DNA of 64,000 nucleotides. It comes from Bacillus sp. AZ43. GTDB lineage: Bacteria; Actinomycetota; Actinomycetes; Mycobacteriales; Geodermatophilaceae. This document shows, in pieces, positions 18,396-26,419 of the stretch. The position numbers were made by a program, and so were the translations under genes. The DNA is taken from assembly GCA_004570425.1 (NCBI GenBank), contig SPQJ01000008.1:1-64000 (forward strand), in the 5' to 3' direction. The number at the start of each line of letters is the position of its first letter. Positions within the stretch are counted from its first letter, which is position 1. Under the pieces are notes generated by a model. That model saw nothing but the letters and a program-made list of their open reading frames with translations. It did not search any database and was not told where the DNA came from.

Positions 18396-19046
18396 GTGGC
18401 CGGCCCCGCGCCCCTGGAGGACCTGCCTCCCCGGGCGAGCAAGGACGTCCAGAAGTACCTCCTGCCCGGCGAGAGCGCGGTGGTCGCCACCCGCCGGCAC
18501 TGGGCGGTGCTGATCGAGCCCACGGTGAAGTTCCTGCCGGTCTTCGTCGCCGGGGGCTGGTTGCTGCTCTACGACCCCGACAACCGGGTGACCAGCTCCG
18601 CCGGGTTGATCGTCCTCGTCGCCGCGCTCGTCTACTACGGGCTGCGGGTCGGCGAGTGGTGGATGCGGCACTTCATCGTGAGCACCCGCCGCGTGCTGCT
18701 GACCTCCGGCGTCATCGTCCGGACGGTGACCCTGCTGCCGCTCCGCCGGATCACCGACCTCACCTGGAAGGAGACCCTGCTCGGGCAGGTGCTGGGCTAC
18801 GGCACCTTCCGCTTCGAGTCCGCCGGCCAGCAGCAGGCGCTGTCGGAGATCACCTTCCTGCCCGGGGCCGACGTCCTCTACCGCCGGGTGAGCGCCCTGC
18901 TGTTCAGCAGCGACTGGGGCGGCGGCGGTGCCGCCTCGGCCGGCGACGACGAGGGCAACCTCGAACCCCCGCCGTCCACCTCGCCGGGCTGGCCCGGACG
19001 CCGCGACACCGAGCCGATCCAGGGCCTGCCGCCGCAGCAGTCGTGA
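18396..19046 (+). CDS. PH-domain (YdbS/bPH2-like) membrane protein
   Basis: The 216-aa protein has two membrane helices (about 44-60 and 68-85), then a bacterial PH-like domain (about 90-175) with FIVSTRRVLLTSGVIVRTV and LPLRRITDLTWKE, the typical bPH2 strand pattern. A disordered Gly/Pro tail of about 40 residues ends it. Such proteins face the cytoplasm and are often membrane-organising factors of unknown mechanism. It lies 13 bp after the 52-aa membrane ORF, so the two are almost certainly co-transcribed. Confidence 0.85.
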   Translation: MAGPAPLEDLPPRASKDVQKYLLPGESAVVATRRHWAVLIEPTVKFLPVFVAGGWLLLYDPDNRVTSSAGLIVLVAALVYYGLRVGEWWMRHFIVSTRRVLLTSGVIVRTVTLLPLRRITDLTWKETLLGQVLGYGTFRFESAGQQQALSEITFLPGADVLYRRVSALLFSSDWGGGGAASAGDDEGNLEPPPSTSPGWPGRRDTEPIQGLPPQQS

Positions 19047-19062
19047 GGAATGCTGGTCGGTG

Positions 19063-19920
19063 ATGCGGATCGACCTGCACACCCACTCGTCGGTGTCCGA
19101 CGGCACCGAGACGCCGGCGCAGCTCCTGACGACGGCCCGCGCCGCCGGCCTCGACGTGATCGCCCTGACCGACCACGACACCACGGCGGGCTGGACGGTC
19201 GCCGAGGCCGCGCGCCCGGCCGGGCTGACCGTGGTCCCCGGCATGGAGCTGTCCTGCCGCTGGTTCCCCGACGACCAGCCGCCGATCAGCGTCCACCTGC
19301 TCGCCTACCTGTTCGACCCCGACCACCCGGCGTTCGCCGTCGAGCGGGCGCGGCTGCGCGACGAGCGGCTGGGGCGCGGCGAGCGCATCGTGGCCGGGCT
19401 GGTCGCCGCCGGCTACGGGCTGAGCTGGGACCAGATCGTCGAGCGATCGGAGGGCGGCGTGGTGGGCCGCCCGCACATCGCCCGGGCGCTGGTCGAGGCC
19501 GGTGCCGCCGAGTCGGTCGACCACGCGTTCGCCACCCTGCTGCACCACCGCAGCCCGTACTACGTGACCAAGGCCGACACCGACGTCCGCGAGGGCATCG
19601 CCCTGGTCCGTGCCGCCGGCGGCGTGCCGGTCTTCGCGCACGGCCTGGCCACCAAGCGCGGGCGCGTGGTCGGCGACGACGCCGTCGCGGCCATGGCCGA
19701 GGCGGGCCTGCTCGGCCTGGAGGTCGACCACCCCGACCACTCCGCCGAGGAGCGGGAGCACCTGCGCGGGCTGGCCGACGACCTCGGGCTGATCGTGACC
19801 GGCTCCAGCGACTACCACGGCACGAACAAGACCACCCCGATCGGCGCCTGCACCACCGCGCCCGACCAGCTCGAGGCGATCCTGGCCGCGGGCACCGGCA
19901 GCGCGCCGTTCCGCGACTGA
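19063..19920 (+). CDS. PHP domain metal-dependent phosphoesterase
   Basis: The 285-aa protein has all PHP metal-binding motifs in order: RIDLHTHSSVSDGTETP (HxH), ALTDHDTTAGW, VVPGMELSC, VFAHGLA and GSSDYHGTNK. It is closest in layout to YciV/TrpH-type 3',5'-nucleoside bisphosphate phosphatases that remove the 3' phosphate from pAp or degrade short RNA. The ATG at 19063 directly precedes the first motif; GTG 19060 is an alternative. It follows the PH-domain gene by 16 bp. Confidence 0.88.
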   Translation: MRIDLHTHSSVSDGTETPAQLLTTARAAGLDVIALTDHDTTAGWTVAEAARPAGLTVVPGMELSCRWFPDDQPPISVHLLAYLFDPDHPAFAVERARLRDERLGRGERIVAGLVAAGYGLSWDQIVERSEGGVVGRPHIARALVEAGAAESVDHAFATLLHHRSPYYVTKADTDVREGIALVRAAGGVPVFAHGLATKRGRVVGDDAVAAMAEAGLLGLEVDHPDHSAEEREHLRGLADDLGLIVTGSSDYHGTNKTTPIGACTTAPDQLEAILAAGTGSAPFRD

Positions 19921-19944
19921 GCCGGGACCGTCGGACCCCCTGGC

Positions 19945-19950
19945 TACCGT
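19945..19950 (+). promoter_or_regulatory. -10 box TACCGT, leaderless start of RecB-like gene
   Basis: TACCGT is followed by 7 nt and ATG 19958. This favours ATG 19958 over the GTG at 19949, which overlaps the box. Confidence 0.6.
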
Positions 19951-19957
19951 GAGGGGC

Positions 19958-20821
19958 ATGGCGACGCCGGACCGCGGGAGCGGGCAGCTGGAGATGGCCG
20001 GGATGCCGCGCCGGCTGTTCTCCGCGACCCCGAGCAAGCTGGCGTCCTTCGCCGACTGCCCGCGCCGCTACCGGTTCGCCTACGTCGACCGGCCGACCCC
20101 GCCGCGGGGGCCGGCCTGGGCGCACAACACCGTCGGCGCCGCCGTGCACGCGGCGCTGCGGTCGTGGTGGGACCTGCCGGTGGAGAAGCGGACGACCGGC
20201 GCGGCCCGCCAGCTCCTCTACGCGGCCTGGTCGCAGAACGGGTTCCGCGACGCCGAGCAGGCCGACCGCTGGCGGGCGCGCGCGGCGGGCTGGCTGACCG
20301 ACTACGTGGCCACCCTCGATCCCACCGACGAGCCGGTCGGCAACGAGCGCACGGTCGGCGCCACCACCGAGCGGCTGGCGCTGTCCGGCCGGGTCGACCG
20401 CATCGACCAGCGCGGCGACGAGCTGGTGGTCGTCGACTACAAGACCGGCCGCTCGGTCTGCACCGACGACGAGGCCCGCGGGTCACCCGCGCTGGCCGCC
20501 TACGTGCTCGGTGTGCGCCGCACGCTGCGCCGTCCCTGCAGCCGGGTCGAGCTGCACCACCTGCCCAGCGGCACGGTGGCCTCCTTCGAGCACACCGAGC
20601 GCTCGCTGGCCAACCACGTCCGCCGGGCCGAGGACATCGCGGAGGACATCACCGCCGCCACGGAGCGCGCGGCGGCGGGGGAGGACCCGGACGCCGCCTT
20701 CCCGGCGGTTCCCGGTCAGCAGTGCAGCTGGTGCGACTTCCGCCCGAGCTGCCCGACCGGGCAGGCCGCCGTCCCGCCGCGGGAGACCTGGAGCTTCCTC
20801 GCCGAGGAGGACACCGGCTGA
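19958..20821 (+). CDS. RecB-family PD-(D/E)XK nuclease
   Basis: The 287-aa stand-alone nuclease contains SATPSKLASFADCPRRYRFA, the first cysteine region, GAAVHAALRSWWDL with the nuclease His, the catalytic VDRIDQ...VVVDYKTGRS motif, and a final CSWCDFRPSCP cluster. Four cysteines (one N-terminal, three C-terminal) fit a [4Fe-4S] staple like that of Cas4/AddB. No helicase domain is present. Related actinobacterial proteins sit outside recBCD/adn loci and their substrate is unknown. Confidence 0.88.
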   Translation: MATPDRGSGQLEMAGMPRRLFSATPSKLASFADCPRRYRFAYVDRPTPPRGPAWAHNTVGAAVHAALRSWWDLPVEKRTTGAARQLLYAAWSQNGFRDAEQADRWRARAAGWLTDYVATLDPTDEPVGNERTVGATTERLALSGRVDRIDQRGDELVVVDYKTGRSVCTDDEARGSPALAAYVLGVRRTLRRPCSRVELHHLPSGTVASFEHTERSLANHVRRAEDIAEDITAATERAAAGEDPDAAFPAVPGQQCSWCDFRPSCPTGQAAVPPRETWSFLAEEDTG

Positions 20822-20947
20822 AGGCCGGTTCGAGCGCCGCTGCCTGTCCGTCGCGGATTCGCCGGACGGCGGCTGCAGGGAGAGCCCGCGTTAGTCCTCT
20901 AGACCCTCTTGAACCGACGCGCGGCGGTCGACCCGGCTGATTACTTC

Positions 20948-21607
20948 CTACAACAGATCCTTCGCGGCGATCACTACGAGGCTCAGAATCTGAATGCTGG
21001 TACCCAAGGAGAGTAGGCGCGAGGTTGATCGCTCGTACTTGCTCCGCCGTAGAACTTCGCGCCTAAGTTGACCAACTAGGTCGTTGGTGTACGGAATGAG
21101 GCGGCTCCTAAGGTTGTCACTCTCGTTTATGAGGGCCTGTAGTGCGGCGGGGCCCATCGCCGAGGCTTCGTTTCTCGCGCGAAAGAGGTCATCGAGTTCT
21201 GGTGTCTTCTCAGGTCCTCCCGTCGAATCGATATTAAGGCCCAATCCGCTCGCAGCGTCAGCGCCAGCCTGGGTGAGCCATGCGACCGTCGTGGAGAAGT
21301 GGCTTTCGTAAAAGGCGCCGGGAGCAGCTGGCGGAATGGCTGCGACTGCCCACAGTAAGCACGCCGATCTATGAGTTGCAAGCGATTGGGCCATCGCTGT
21401 GTGAGCTCTCTGGATTCGCCCTTGCAGCTCGTCAATCTTCTCGTCGAACGTGGCCTTCACTTGGCCGCGCTTCGCCGCAATGAAGTTCGTGACGATCGCT
21501 GCGGTGACCGCCAGTACGACGCCGACAATTATGACGGCAACTTGCGCTGTCGACAAACCGTCTGCCGCCTCCGCAGGTAAGGTGACGTGCACAGTAATTA
21601 CCCCCAA
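20948..21607 (-). CDS. Unrecognised low-GC membrane protein
   Basis: I do not recognise this 219-aa gene. It has an N-terminal membrane helix (about 19-42), a charged coiled-coil-like stretch (KRGQVKATFDEKIDELQGRI), a weaker hydrophobic segment (ACLLWAVAAIPPAAPGAFY) and a C-terminal membrane helix after ERSTSRLLSLG. The two ends in the membrane with a helical middle recall, loosely, small effector-like membrane proteins, but no family is claimed. Local GC is visibly much lower than either neighbour and codon use is relaxed, which suggests recent acquisition. The start is uncertain: TTG 21607 or GTG 21592. Confidence 0.55.
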   Translation of the reverse strand: MGVITVHVTLPAEAADGLSTAQVAVIIVGVVLAVTAAIVTNFIAAKRGQVKATFDEKIDELQGRIQRAHTAMAQSLATHRSACLLWAVAAIPPAAPGAFYESHFSTTVAWLTQAGADAASGLGLNIDSTGGPEKTPELDDLFRARNEASAMGPAALQALINESDNLRSRLIPYTNDLVGQLRREVLRRSKYERSTSRLLSLGTSIQILSLVVIAAKDLL

Positions 21608-21885
21608 GCGCTAGCGATGTGGGCTGCGCGAACGGAGAAAGTCTCCTGACTCCGTCATGTTTCGGCACCACCGTCCGACAGACGCGCAGAGGCGGCTACT
21701 CATCGTGCCTGTGCGGATCAGCAGATTGGGTCAAGTGGCCCGAGGCACGTCACCCCACTCCGACCTCTCCCTGAGTGGGCCGCGTAGGACGAGTTTCACG
21801 GGTTCCCCGGGCCAGATGCCCTGGCTGCATCTCGGGCGGACGCATCCGCGGAGTTTGCCGAATCTGTCATCCACTGTTGCCGTAT
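21608..21885. other. Low-GC spacer with no supported gene
   Basis: This 278-bp stretch continues the low-GC composition of the gene at 20948-21607. No ORF with convincing codon bias or ribosome binding site is seen. It ends at the stop of the LysE-type exporter. Confidence 0.6.
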
Positions 21886-22521
21886 TCAGCCGCCGCTGAG
21901 CCCGCGGACGGCGAGGGAGACGCCCAGCGCCGTCATGACCACGGCGATGACCAGGTCGAGCACCCGCCAGGCGCTGGGACGGGCGAAGACGGGGCGCAGC
22001 ACCCGCGCGCCGAACCCGAGACCGGCGAACCAGCCGGCGCTGCCGGCCATCGCTCCCGCCGCGAACCACCAGCGGTCGTCCTCGTACGTCGACGACAGCG
22101 ACCCGAGCAGCACGACGGTGTCCAGGTAGACGTGCGGGTTGAGCCAGGTCAGCGCCAGGCAGGTCGCCACCGTGACCGCGAGGCCGGTGCGTGCGCCGGA
22201 CGCGTCGGCGGCCAGGGCGGCCGACGGCCGCAGTGCCCTCCGGGCGGCCATCGCGCCGTAGGTGAGCAGGAACGCCGCGCCCGCCAGGCAGACCACGGTC
22301 AGCAGGCCCGGCTGGCGCAGCAGCAGCGCCCCCGCGCCGAGCACCCCGGCGCCGATGAGCGCCACGTCGGACACCGTGCAGACCGCCACGACGGCGCCCA
22401 CGTGCTCCAGGCGCAGCCCCTGCCGCAGGACGAAGGTGTTCTGGGCCCCGATCGCCACGATGAGGGACAGGCCGAGACCCAGACCGGCGAAGAGGGCGGG
22501 CCAGGCGGGGGAGGAGAGCAC
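21886..22521 (-). CDS. LysE/ArgO-type amino acid exporter
   Basis: The 211-aa protein has about six membrane helices and the family signature GLSLIVAIGAQNTFVLRQGL near the N terminus, plus TWLNPHVYLDTVVLLGS in the second half. LysE/ArgO exporters expel lysine and arginine (or canavanine) when cytoplasmic levels rise. It is divergent from a LysG/ArgP-type regulator with only 70 bp between the start codons, the standard arrangement. TAGCGT lies 6 nt upstream of the GTG start, so the message is probably leaderless. Confidence 0.9.
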   Translation of the reverse strand: MLSSPAWPALFAGLGLGLSLIVAIGAQNTFVLRQGLRLEHVGAVVAVCTVSDVALIGAGVLGAGALLLRQPGLLTVVCLAGAAFLLTYGAMAARRALRPSAALAADASGARTGLAVTVATCLALTWLNPHVYLDTVVLLGSLSSTYEDDRWWFAAGAMAGSAGWFAGLGFGARVLRPVFARPSAWRVLDLVIAVVMTALGVSLAVRGLSGG

Positions 22522-22527
22522 GCGCCC

Positions 22528-22533
22528 ACGCTA
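22528..22533 (-). promoter_or_regulatory. -10 box TAGCGT of exporter gene
   Basis: On the minus strand TAGCGT ends 6 nt before GTG 22521. Confidence 0.6.
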
Positions 22534-22560
22534 GGAAGCCCGGTGACGACAGACCAGCTC

Positions 22561-22568
22561 AGAATTCT
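22561..22568. promoter_or_regulatory. Palindrome AGAATTCT, candidate LysG/ArgP operator core
   Basis: An 8-bp perfect palindrome of low local GC lies between the two divergent -10 boxes, inside the spacer of the regulator promoter. LysR-type regulators bind such dyads and usually repress themselves while activating the divergent gene. The assignment is positional only. Confidence 0.4.
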
Positions 22569-22578
22569 TCACCATCCG

Positions 22579-22584
22579 TAGCAT
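22579..22584 (+). promoter_or_regulatory. -10 box TAGCAT of LysR-type regulator
   Basis: TAGCAT is followed by 7 nt and GTG 22592, predicting a leaderless message. Confidence 0.6.
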
Positions 22585-22591
22585 CTCTTAC

Positions 22592-23488
22592 GTGGATCTC
22601 GAACTGGGCCAGCTCCGGGCCCTCGCCGCCGCCGTCCGCGCCGGGACCCTCGACGGCGCGGCCCGTGAACTCCGCATCACCCCGTCGGCGGTCAGCCAGC
22701 GGCTCAAGGCGCTGGAGGCGGCGACCGGGCGGGTGCTGCTGGTGCGCTCCAAGCCGGTGCGCGTCACCGACTCCGGCGCGGCCGTGCTCCGGCTGGCCCG
22801 CCAGGTCGAACTGCTGGCCGCCGACACCGCCCGCGACCTGGACGACGAGGGCGACGGCGGCCCGGTGCCGGTGCCCATCGCCGTCAACGCCGACTCGCTG
22901 GCGACCTGGGTGCTGCCCGCGCTGGCACCGCTGGCCGACGACCACCGTTTCGACCTGCACCGCGCCGACCAGCAGGACACCGGCGACCTCCTGCGGGACG
23001 GCACGGTCATGGCCGCGGTGACCGCCGAGGCCGACCCGGTGCCCGGGTGCCGCGTGACCCGGCTGGGCGTCATGCGCTACCGGCCCACGGCGACCCGGGC
23101 GTTCGCCCGCCGCTGGTTCCCCGACGGCGTCTCGGCCGGCGCCCTGTCCGCCGCGCCGGTCGTCGTCTTCGACCGCAGCGACGACCTGCAGCACGCCTAC
23201 CTGCGCCGGTGGGGCGTCGAGGCGCCGCCGACGCACTACGTGCCGTCGTCCGCCGACTACCTGCGGGCGGTCGCCCTGGGCTTCGGGTGGGGAACGCTGC
23301 CCGACCTGCAGGTGGCGATGGCCCGCGACACCGAGGTCGCCGAGCTCGTCGAGATCGACCCCGACGGCGCGACCGACGTCGTCCTGTACTGGCAGCAGTG
23401 GCGGCTGCGCTCCCCGGCACTCGACCGGGTCGCCGAGGCGGTCCTCGGCGCGGCCCGGCGGCACCTGGACCGCCAGGTCAGGCGCTGA
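22592..23488 (+). CDS. LysR-type regulator, ArgP/LysG family
   Basis: The 298-aa regulator opens with DLELGQLRALAAAVRAGTLD and the HTH AARELRITPSAVSQRLKALE, then the ArgP-specific GRVLLVRSKPVRVTDSGAAV. An effector domain follows with VPIAVNADSLATWVLPAL and YVPSSADYLRAVALGFGWG. ArgP/LysG senses lysine/arginine and activates the exporter gene, which is its divergent neighbour here. The last 11 bp overlap the convergent MpaB-like gene. Confidence 0.9.
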   Translation: MDLELGQLRALAAAVRAGTLDGAARELRITPSAVSQRLKALEAATGRVLLVRSKPVRVTDSGAAVLRLARQVELLAADTARDLDDEGDGGPVPVPIAVNADSLATWVLPALAPLADDHRFDLHRADQQDTGDLLRDGTVMAAVTAEADPVPGCRVTRLGVMRYRPTATRAFARRWFPDGVSAGALSAAPVVVFDRSDDLQHAYLRRWGVEAPPTHYVPSSADYLRAVALGFGWGTLPDLQVAMARDTEVAELVEIDPDGATDVVLYWQQWRLRSPALDRVAEAVLGAARRHLDRQVRR

Positions 23489-24323
23489 GCGGCTGCTCCG
23501 GTGCGACCCGCTCCCAGCCGGCCCACACGATCGGCGATCGCTGCGCCCGCTGCGGGAGGCGCAGCAGCGCCTGGCGGAACGCCTTGAGCGGGGGACCCGC
23601 CGCGACGTCGGTCAGCCCGAGACCGGGCAGCGAGTACATCCGCCGGGCCCACTGCGGCAGCAGCGCGACCGCGAGCGTCGCGAGGCCGCCCCACGCGCCC
23701 TGCGCCGGGGTCAGGTAGCGCACCCAGGTCGGCATCGGGGGCAGCACGATCAGCCGGTAGGCGTCCCGTGCCGCGGGGGTGAGCGCGAGGGAGGGGCGCA
23801 TCGCGGTGAAGTAGTCGGCCAGCGCACCGACGGAGTCCGGCACGTCGGCGCGGTCGACACCGATCAGCTCGGCCGCCGTCACCTGCTCGGCGACGTAGCG
23901 GTCCGCGTCGTCGTCGGTCAGCGGCAGCCCGGCGCGGCGCGCGACGGTCAGCAGCGAGTCGACCTCGCAGCAGTGCACCCACAGCAGCAGGTCGGGGTCG
24001 TCGACCCGGTAGGTGCGCCCGGTCGTCTCCTCGGTGGCGCCCAGGCGTCGGTGGATGGCGCGCACGCGCTCCACCGCGGCGGCGGCCTCGGTGCGGGTGC
24101 CGAAGGTGACGGTGTCGACGTAGGCAGCGGTCCGCACCAGTCGGGGCCACGGCTCCTCGCGGAAGCCGCCGGAGAACCGGGCGACGCCGTCCATGGCGAC
24201 CGGGTGCAGGGCCTGGAGCAGCAGGGCGCGCAACCCGCCGACGGAGAAGGACGGGTCGGTGTGGATCCGCCAGCTCACGCTGTCCGGCCCGAAGAACCCG
24301 AGCCGGTCCTCCTCCGGTGTCAC
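23478..24323 (-). CDS. Oxygenase MpaB family protein (DUF2236)
   Basis: The 281-aa protein has the DUF2236 pattern: LGFFGPDSVSWRIHTDPSFS, LLLQALHPVAMDGVARFS and WVHCCEVDSLL. The histidines of LHPVAM and VH in the latter are the expected heme ligand/active-site positions in this latex-clearing-protein/MpaB superfamily. The biological substrate is unknown in most actinobacteria. It is last in a minus-strand cluster and overlaps the hydrolase gene by ATGA, indicating translational coupling. Confidence 0.85.
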   Translation of the reverse strand: MTPEEDRLGFFGPDSVSWRIHTDPSFSVGGLRALLLQALHPVAMDGVARFSGGFREEPWPRLVRTAAYVDTVTFGTRTEAAAAVERVRAIHRRLGATEETTGRTYRVDDPDLLLWVHCCEVDSLLTVARRAGLPLTDDDADRYVAEQVTAAELIGVDRADVPDSVGALADYFTAMRPSLALTPAARDAYRLIVLPPMPTWVRYLTPAQGAWGGLATLAVALLPQWARRMYSLPGLGLTDVAAGPPLKAFRQALLRLPQRAQRSPIVWAGWERVAPEQPLSA

Positions 24324-25237
24324 GACGCCGCCGAGGCGTCCGCCCAGAAGTCGAGCAGCACCTCCACGGTCCGGCGCGGGTTCTCGACCGCGGGGGAGTG
24401 GATCGAGTTCAGGATGACCTCGTGCCGGGCGCCCAGCCGCTCCGCCATGTCGGCCTGCACGTGCGGCAGCCAGGCGTCGTCGGCCTCGCCGTGGGCGACC
24501 AGCAGCGGCAGCCCGGCGGCCGCGAGCTCCGCCGTCCGGTCGGGCTCGTTCAGCATCGCGTCGGCCATGCCGCGCAGCCCGGCCGCGGAGTTGCGCAGGA
24601 ACCGGCGGGAGTAGAACTCCCGGGTCGGCGCGGGGACGGCCTGCGCCTTCGGGTCGGTCATCGCGACCTGCTCGAGGGTCTCGTGCACCAGCTGCACGCC
24701 GCCGGCGTCGAGCAGCGGGCCGAGGTGGTCGAGCAGGTCGGCCCGGCGGCCGGTCAGCTTCGAGGGGCCCGAGCCGAGCAGGGTGAAGGAGGTGAACAGG
24801 GCCGGCTCGGCCAGCACCGCGGCGCGGGTGACCAGGCCGCCGAAGCTGTGGCCGAGCAGGTGCAGCGGCTCGCCTGACTCCTCCCGCAGGACCCGCGCGA
24901 CGGCGACGACGTCGCGCCCCAGCTCCTCGACCGAGTACTCGGCCGGGTCGTCGGGGCCGGGCGACTCGTACTGCCCGCGCTGGTCGATCGCGACCACCCG
25001 GTAGCCGGCCTCGGCCAGCGGGGCCAGCAGCGGAGCGAAGTCCTCCTTGCTGCCGGTGTAGCCGGCCACCAGCAGGGCCGTCCCGCGCGGCGCCTCGCCG
25101 CCGGTGTCCAGCGCGGCCAGGGGGCCGGCCCGGCCGGGGAACGTGCGCGCGCTCGCGTCGTGGTCGGCGAGCTGCCGCAGGTCGTCGGGGGCGATGGCGA
25201 GGGGCACGGAGTAGTCGGGACCGCCGGGCAGGACCAT
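24320..25237 (-). CDS. Alpha/beta hydrolase
   Basis: The 305-aa protein has the oxyanion region LLVAGYTGSKEDF, the nucleophile elbow LLGHSFGGLVT (Gly-His-Ser-Phe-Gly), an acid in VAHGEADDAWL and a catalytic His in NSIHSP. It therefore has an intact Ser-Asp-His triad. Substrate is not predictable; esterase, lipase or lactonase activity is possible. It is coupled by a 4-bp overlap to the downstream MpaB-like gene and starts 43 bp after the PQQ-like gene. Confidence 0.85.
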   Translation of the reverse strand: MVLPGGPDYSVPLAIAPDDLRQLADHDASARTFPGRAGPLAALDTGGEAPRGTALLVAGYTGSKEDFAPLLAPLAEAGYRVVAIDQRGQYESPGPDDPAEYSVEELGRDVVAVARVLREESGEPLHLLGHSFGGLVTRAAVLAEPALFTSFTLLGSGPSKLTGRRADLLDHLGPLLDAGGVQLVHETLEQVAMTDPKAQAVPAPTREFYSRRFLRNSAAGLRGMADAMLNEPDRTAELAAAGLPLLVAHGEADDAWLPHVQADMAERLGARHEVILNSIHSPAVENPRRTVEVLLDFWADASAAS

Positions 25238-25280
25238 GGTCCCCAGTGAACCCCGCCGCGCCGGGCCGTGCAGCGGTGGG

Positions 25281-26414
25281 TTACCGGTGGCCGGTCACGC
25301 GGTCGTCCGAGCGCACCAGCACCACGGGGCCGACGACCGAGACCGAGCCGCCGGGGGCGAGCTCGGCGGTGGTCACCCGGCTGGTCTCGGCGCCGGTCGC
25401 GGGGTCGCGGGACACCACGCCGTCCGCGTCGGCGAGCAGCAGCGGCGCGCCGGGCTCGGCCATGACCGTCGAGACCGGGAGCCCGGTCGCCGCGGCCTCC
25501 CAGAGCCACGCACCGGACGCGACGTCGGTCGCCGTCACCGTGCCCCCGACCCGCAGCAGCGACACGGTGCCGGCAGTCGCCTGGTCGACGTCCGTGGCGC
25601 CCTCGGGCAGGGGGTGCGTCGCGAGCACGGCGCCGTCCGGACCGGAGAGCGTCCGCACCTCGCCGCCGACCCGGACGGTCACCGCGCCGTCGGCCCCCAG
25701 CAGCTCGACGTCGTCGGTGGCCGGCAGGTCGTGGTGCCAGTGCTCCGATCCGGCGAACCCGTCCAGCAGCCGCACCTGCACCGGGCCGTCACCCCCACAG
25801 CGCTGCAGGACGACGACGCCGGTGCTCCCGGTGTCCGCGCCGAGCAGCCGGCAGCCGGACGGGGCCGCGGAGCGCCACCGGACGTTGTCGTTCACCGGGT
25901 CGAGCGTCACGACCCCGCCGGGGTTGCTCGCCAGGACGATCGCGGTGGTGGAGTCGAGGACGGCGTCGCCGGCGAGGCTGAGGTTGCGCGTCCAGGCCCG
26001 CACGCCGGTGCCGGCATCGAGCGCGACGGCCTCGTCGCAGCGGTCCTCCGTGGCGAAGACCGCCACCGCGACGCCGTCGGTCGCGGTCAGGCCGCACAGC
26101 CGGGCGTTGGACCGCGTGTAGCTCCACGCCTCCTCGCCGGTCTGCAGGTCGAGCCCGCGCACGCCGTGCGCGGACCCCATGACCACCCGGCCCTCCTGCA
26201 CCGGGTCCTCCGGCACCGGGTCGCCGGTGGCCGACCAGGCCTCGGAGACGGCACCGGCCGGCGCCCCCGAGGGGACGTCGGCCGGTGGCGCGGTGGTGCT
26301 GTCGGTGGCGGCGGCGTCCGAGCCGCGCCACAGCAGGGCGGCGACCAGGACCAGCGCCACGGTGGCCGCCGTCCACACCAGGACCCGCAGCGGCGGGCGG
26401 GTGAGGGCAGCCAT
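25281..26414 (-). CDS. PQQ-binding-like beta-propeller protein, membrane-anchored
   Basis: The 377-aa protein has a short cytoplasmic start, one membrane helix (about 11-28, VWTAATVALVLVAALLW) and an extracytoplasmic beta-propeller with repeated blades such as GVRGLDLQTGEEAWSYTR, ALDAGTGVRAWTRNL and VTLDPVNDNVRWR. The blade motif (A-x-D-x-x-T-G-x-x-x-W) defines PQQ-like repeats; catalysis is not implied. It starts 6 bp after the DEAD-box helicase stop, the same pairing I recall for Rv3211/Rv3212 in mycobacteria. Confidence 0.85.
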   Translation of the reverse strand: MAALTRPPLRVLVWTAATVALVLVAALLWRGSDAAATDSTTAPPADVPSGAPAGAVSEAWSATGDPVPEDPVQEGRVVMGSAHGVRGLDLQTGEEAWSYTRSNARLCGLTATDGVAVAVFATEDRCDEAVALDAGTGVRAWTRNLSLAGDAVLDSTTAIVLASNPGGVVTLDPVNDNVRWRSAAPSGCRLLGADTGSTGVVVLQRCGGDGPVQVRLLDGFAGSEHWHHDLPATDDVELLGADGAVTVRVGGEVRTLSGPDGAVLATHPLPEGATDVDQATAGTVSLLRVGGTVTATDVASGAWLWEAAATGLPVSTVMAEPGAPLLLADADGVVSRDPATGAETSRVTTAELAPGGSVSVVGPVVLVRSDDRVTGHR

Positions 26415-26419
26415 GGGTG

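Noticed and set aside
21657-21899. 80-aa plus-strand frame in the low-GC spacer
   Set aside because: No ribosome binding site, no codon bias and it runs into the 3' end of the exporter gene on the other strand.
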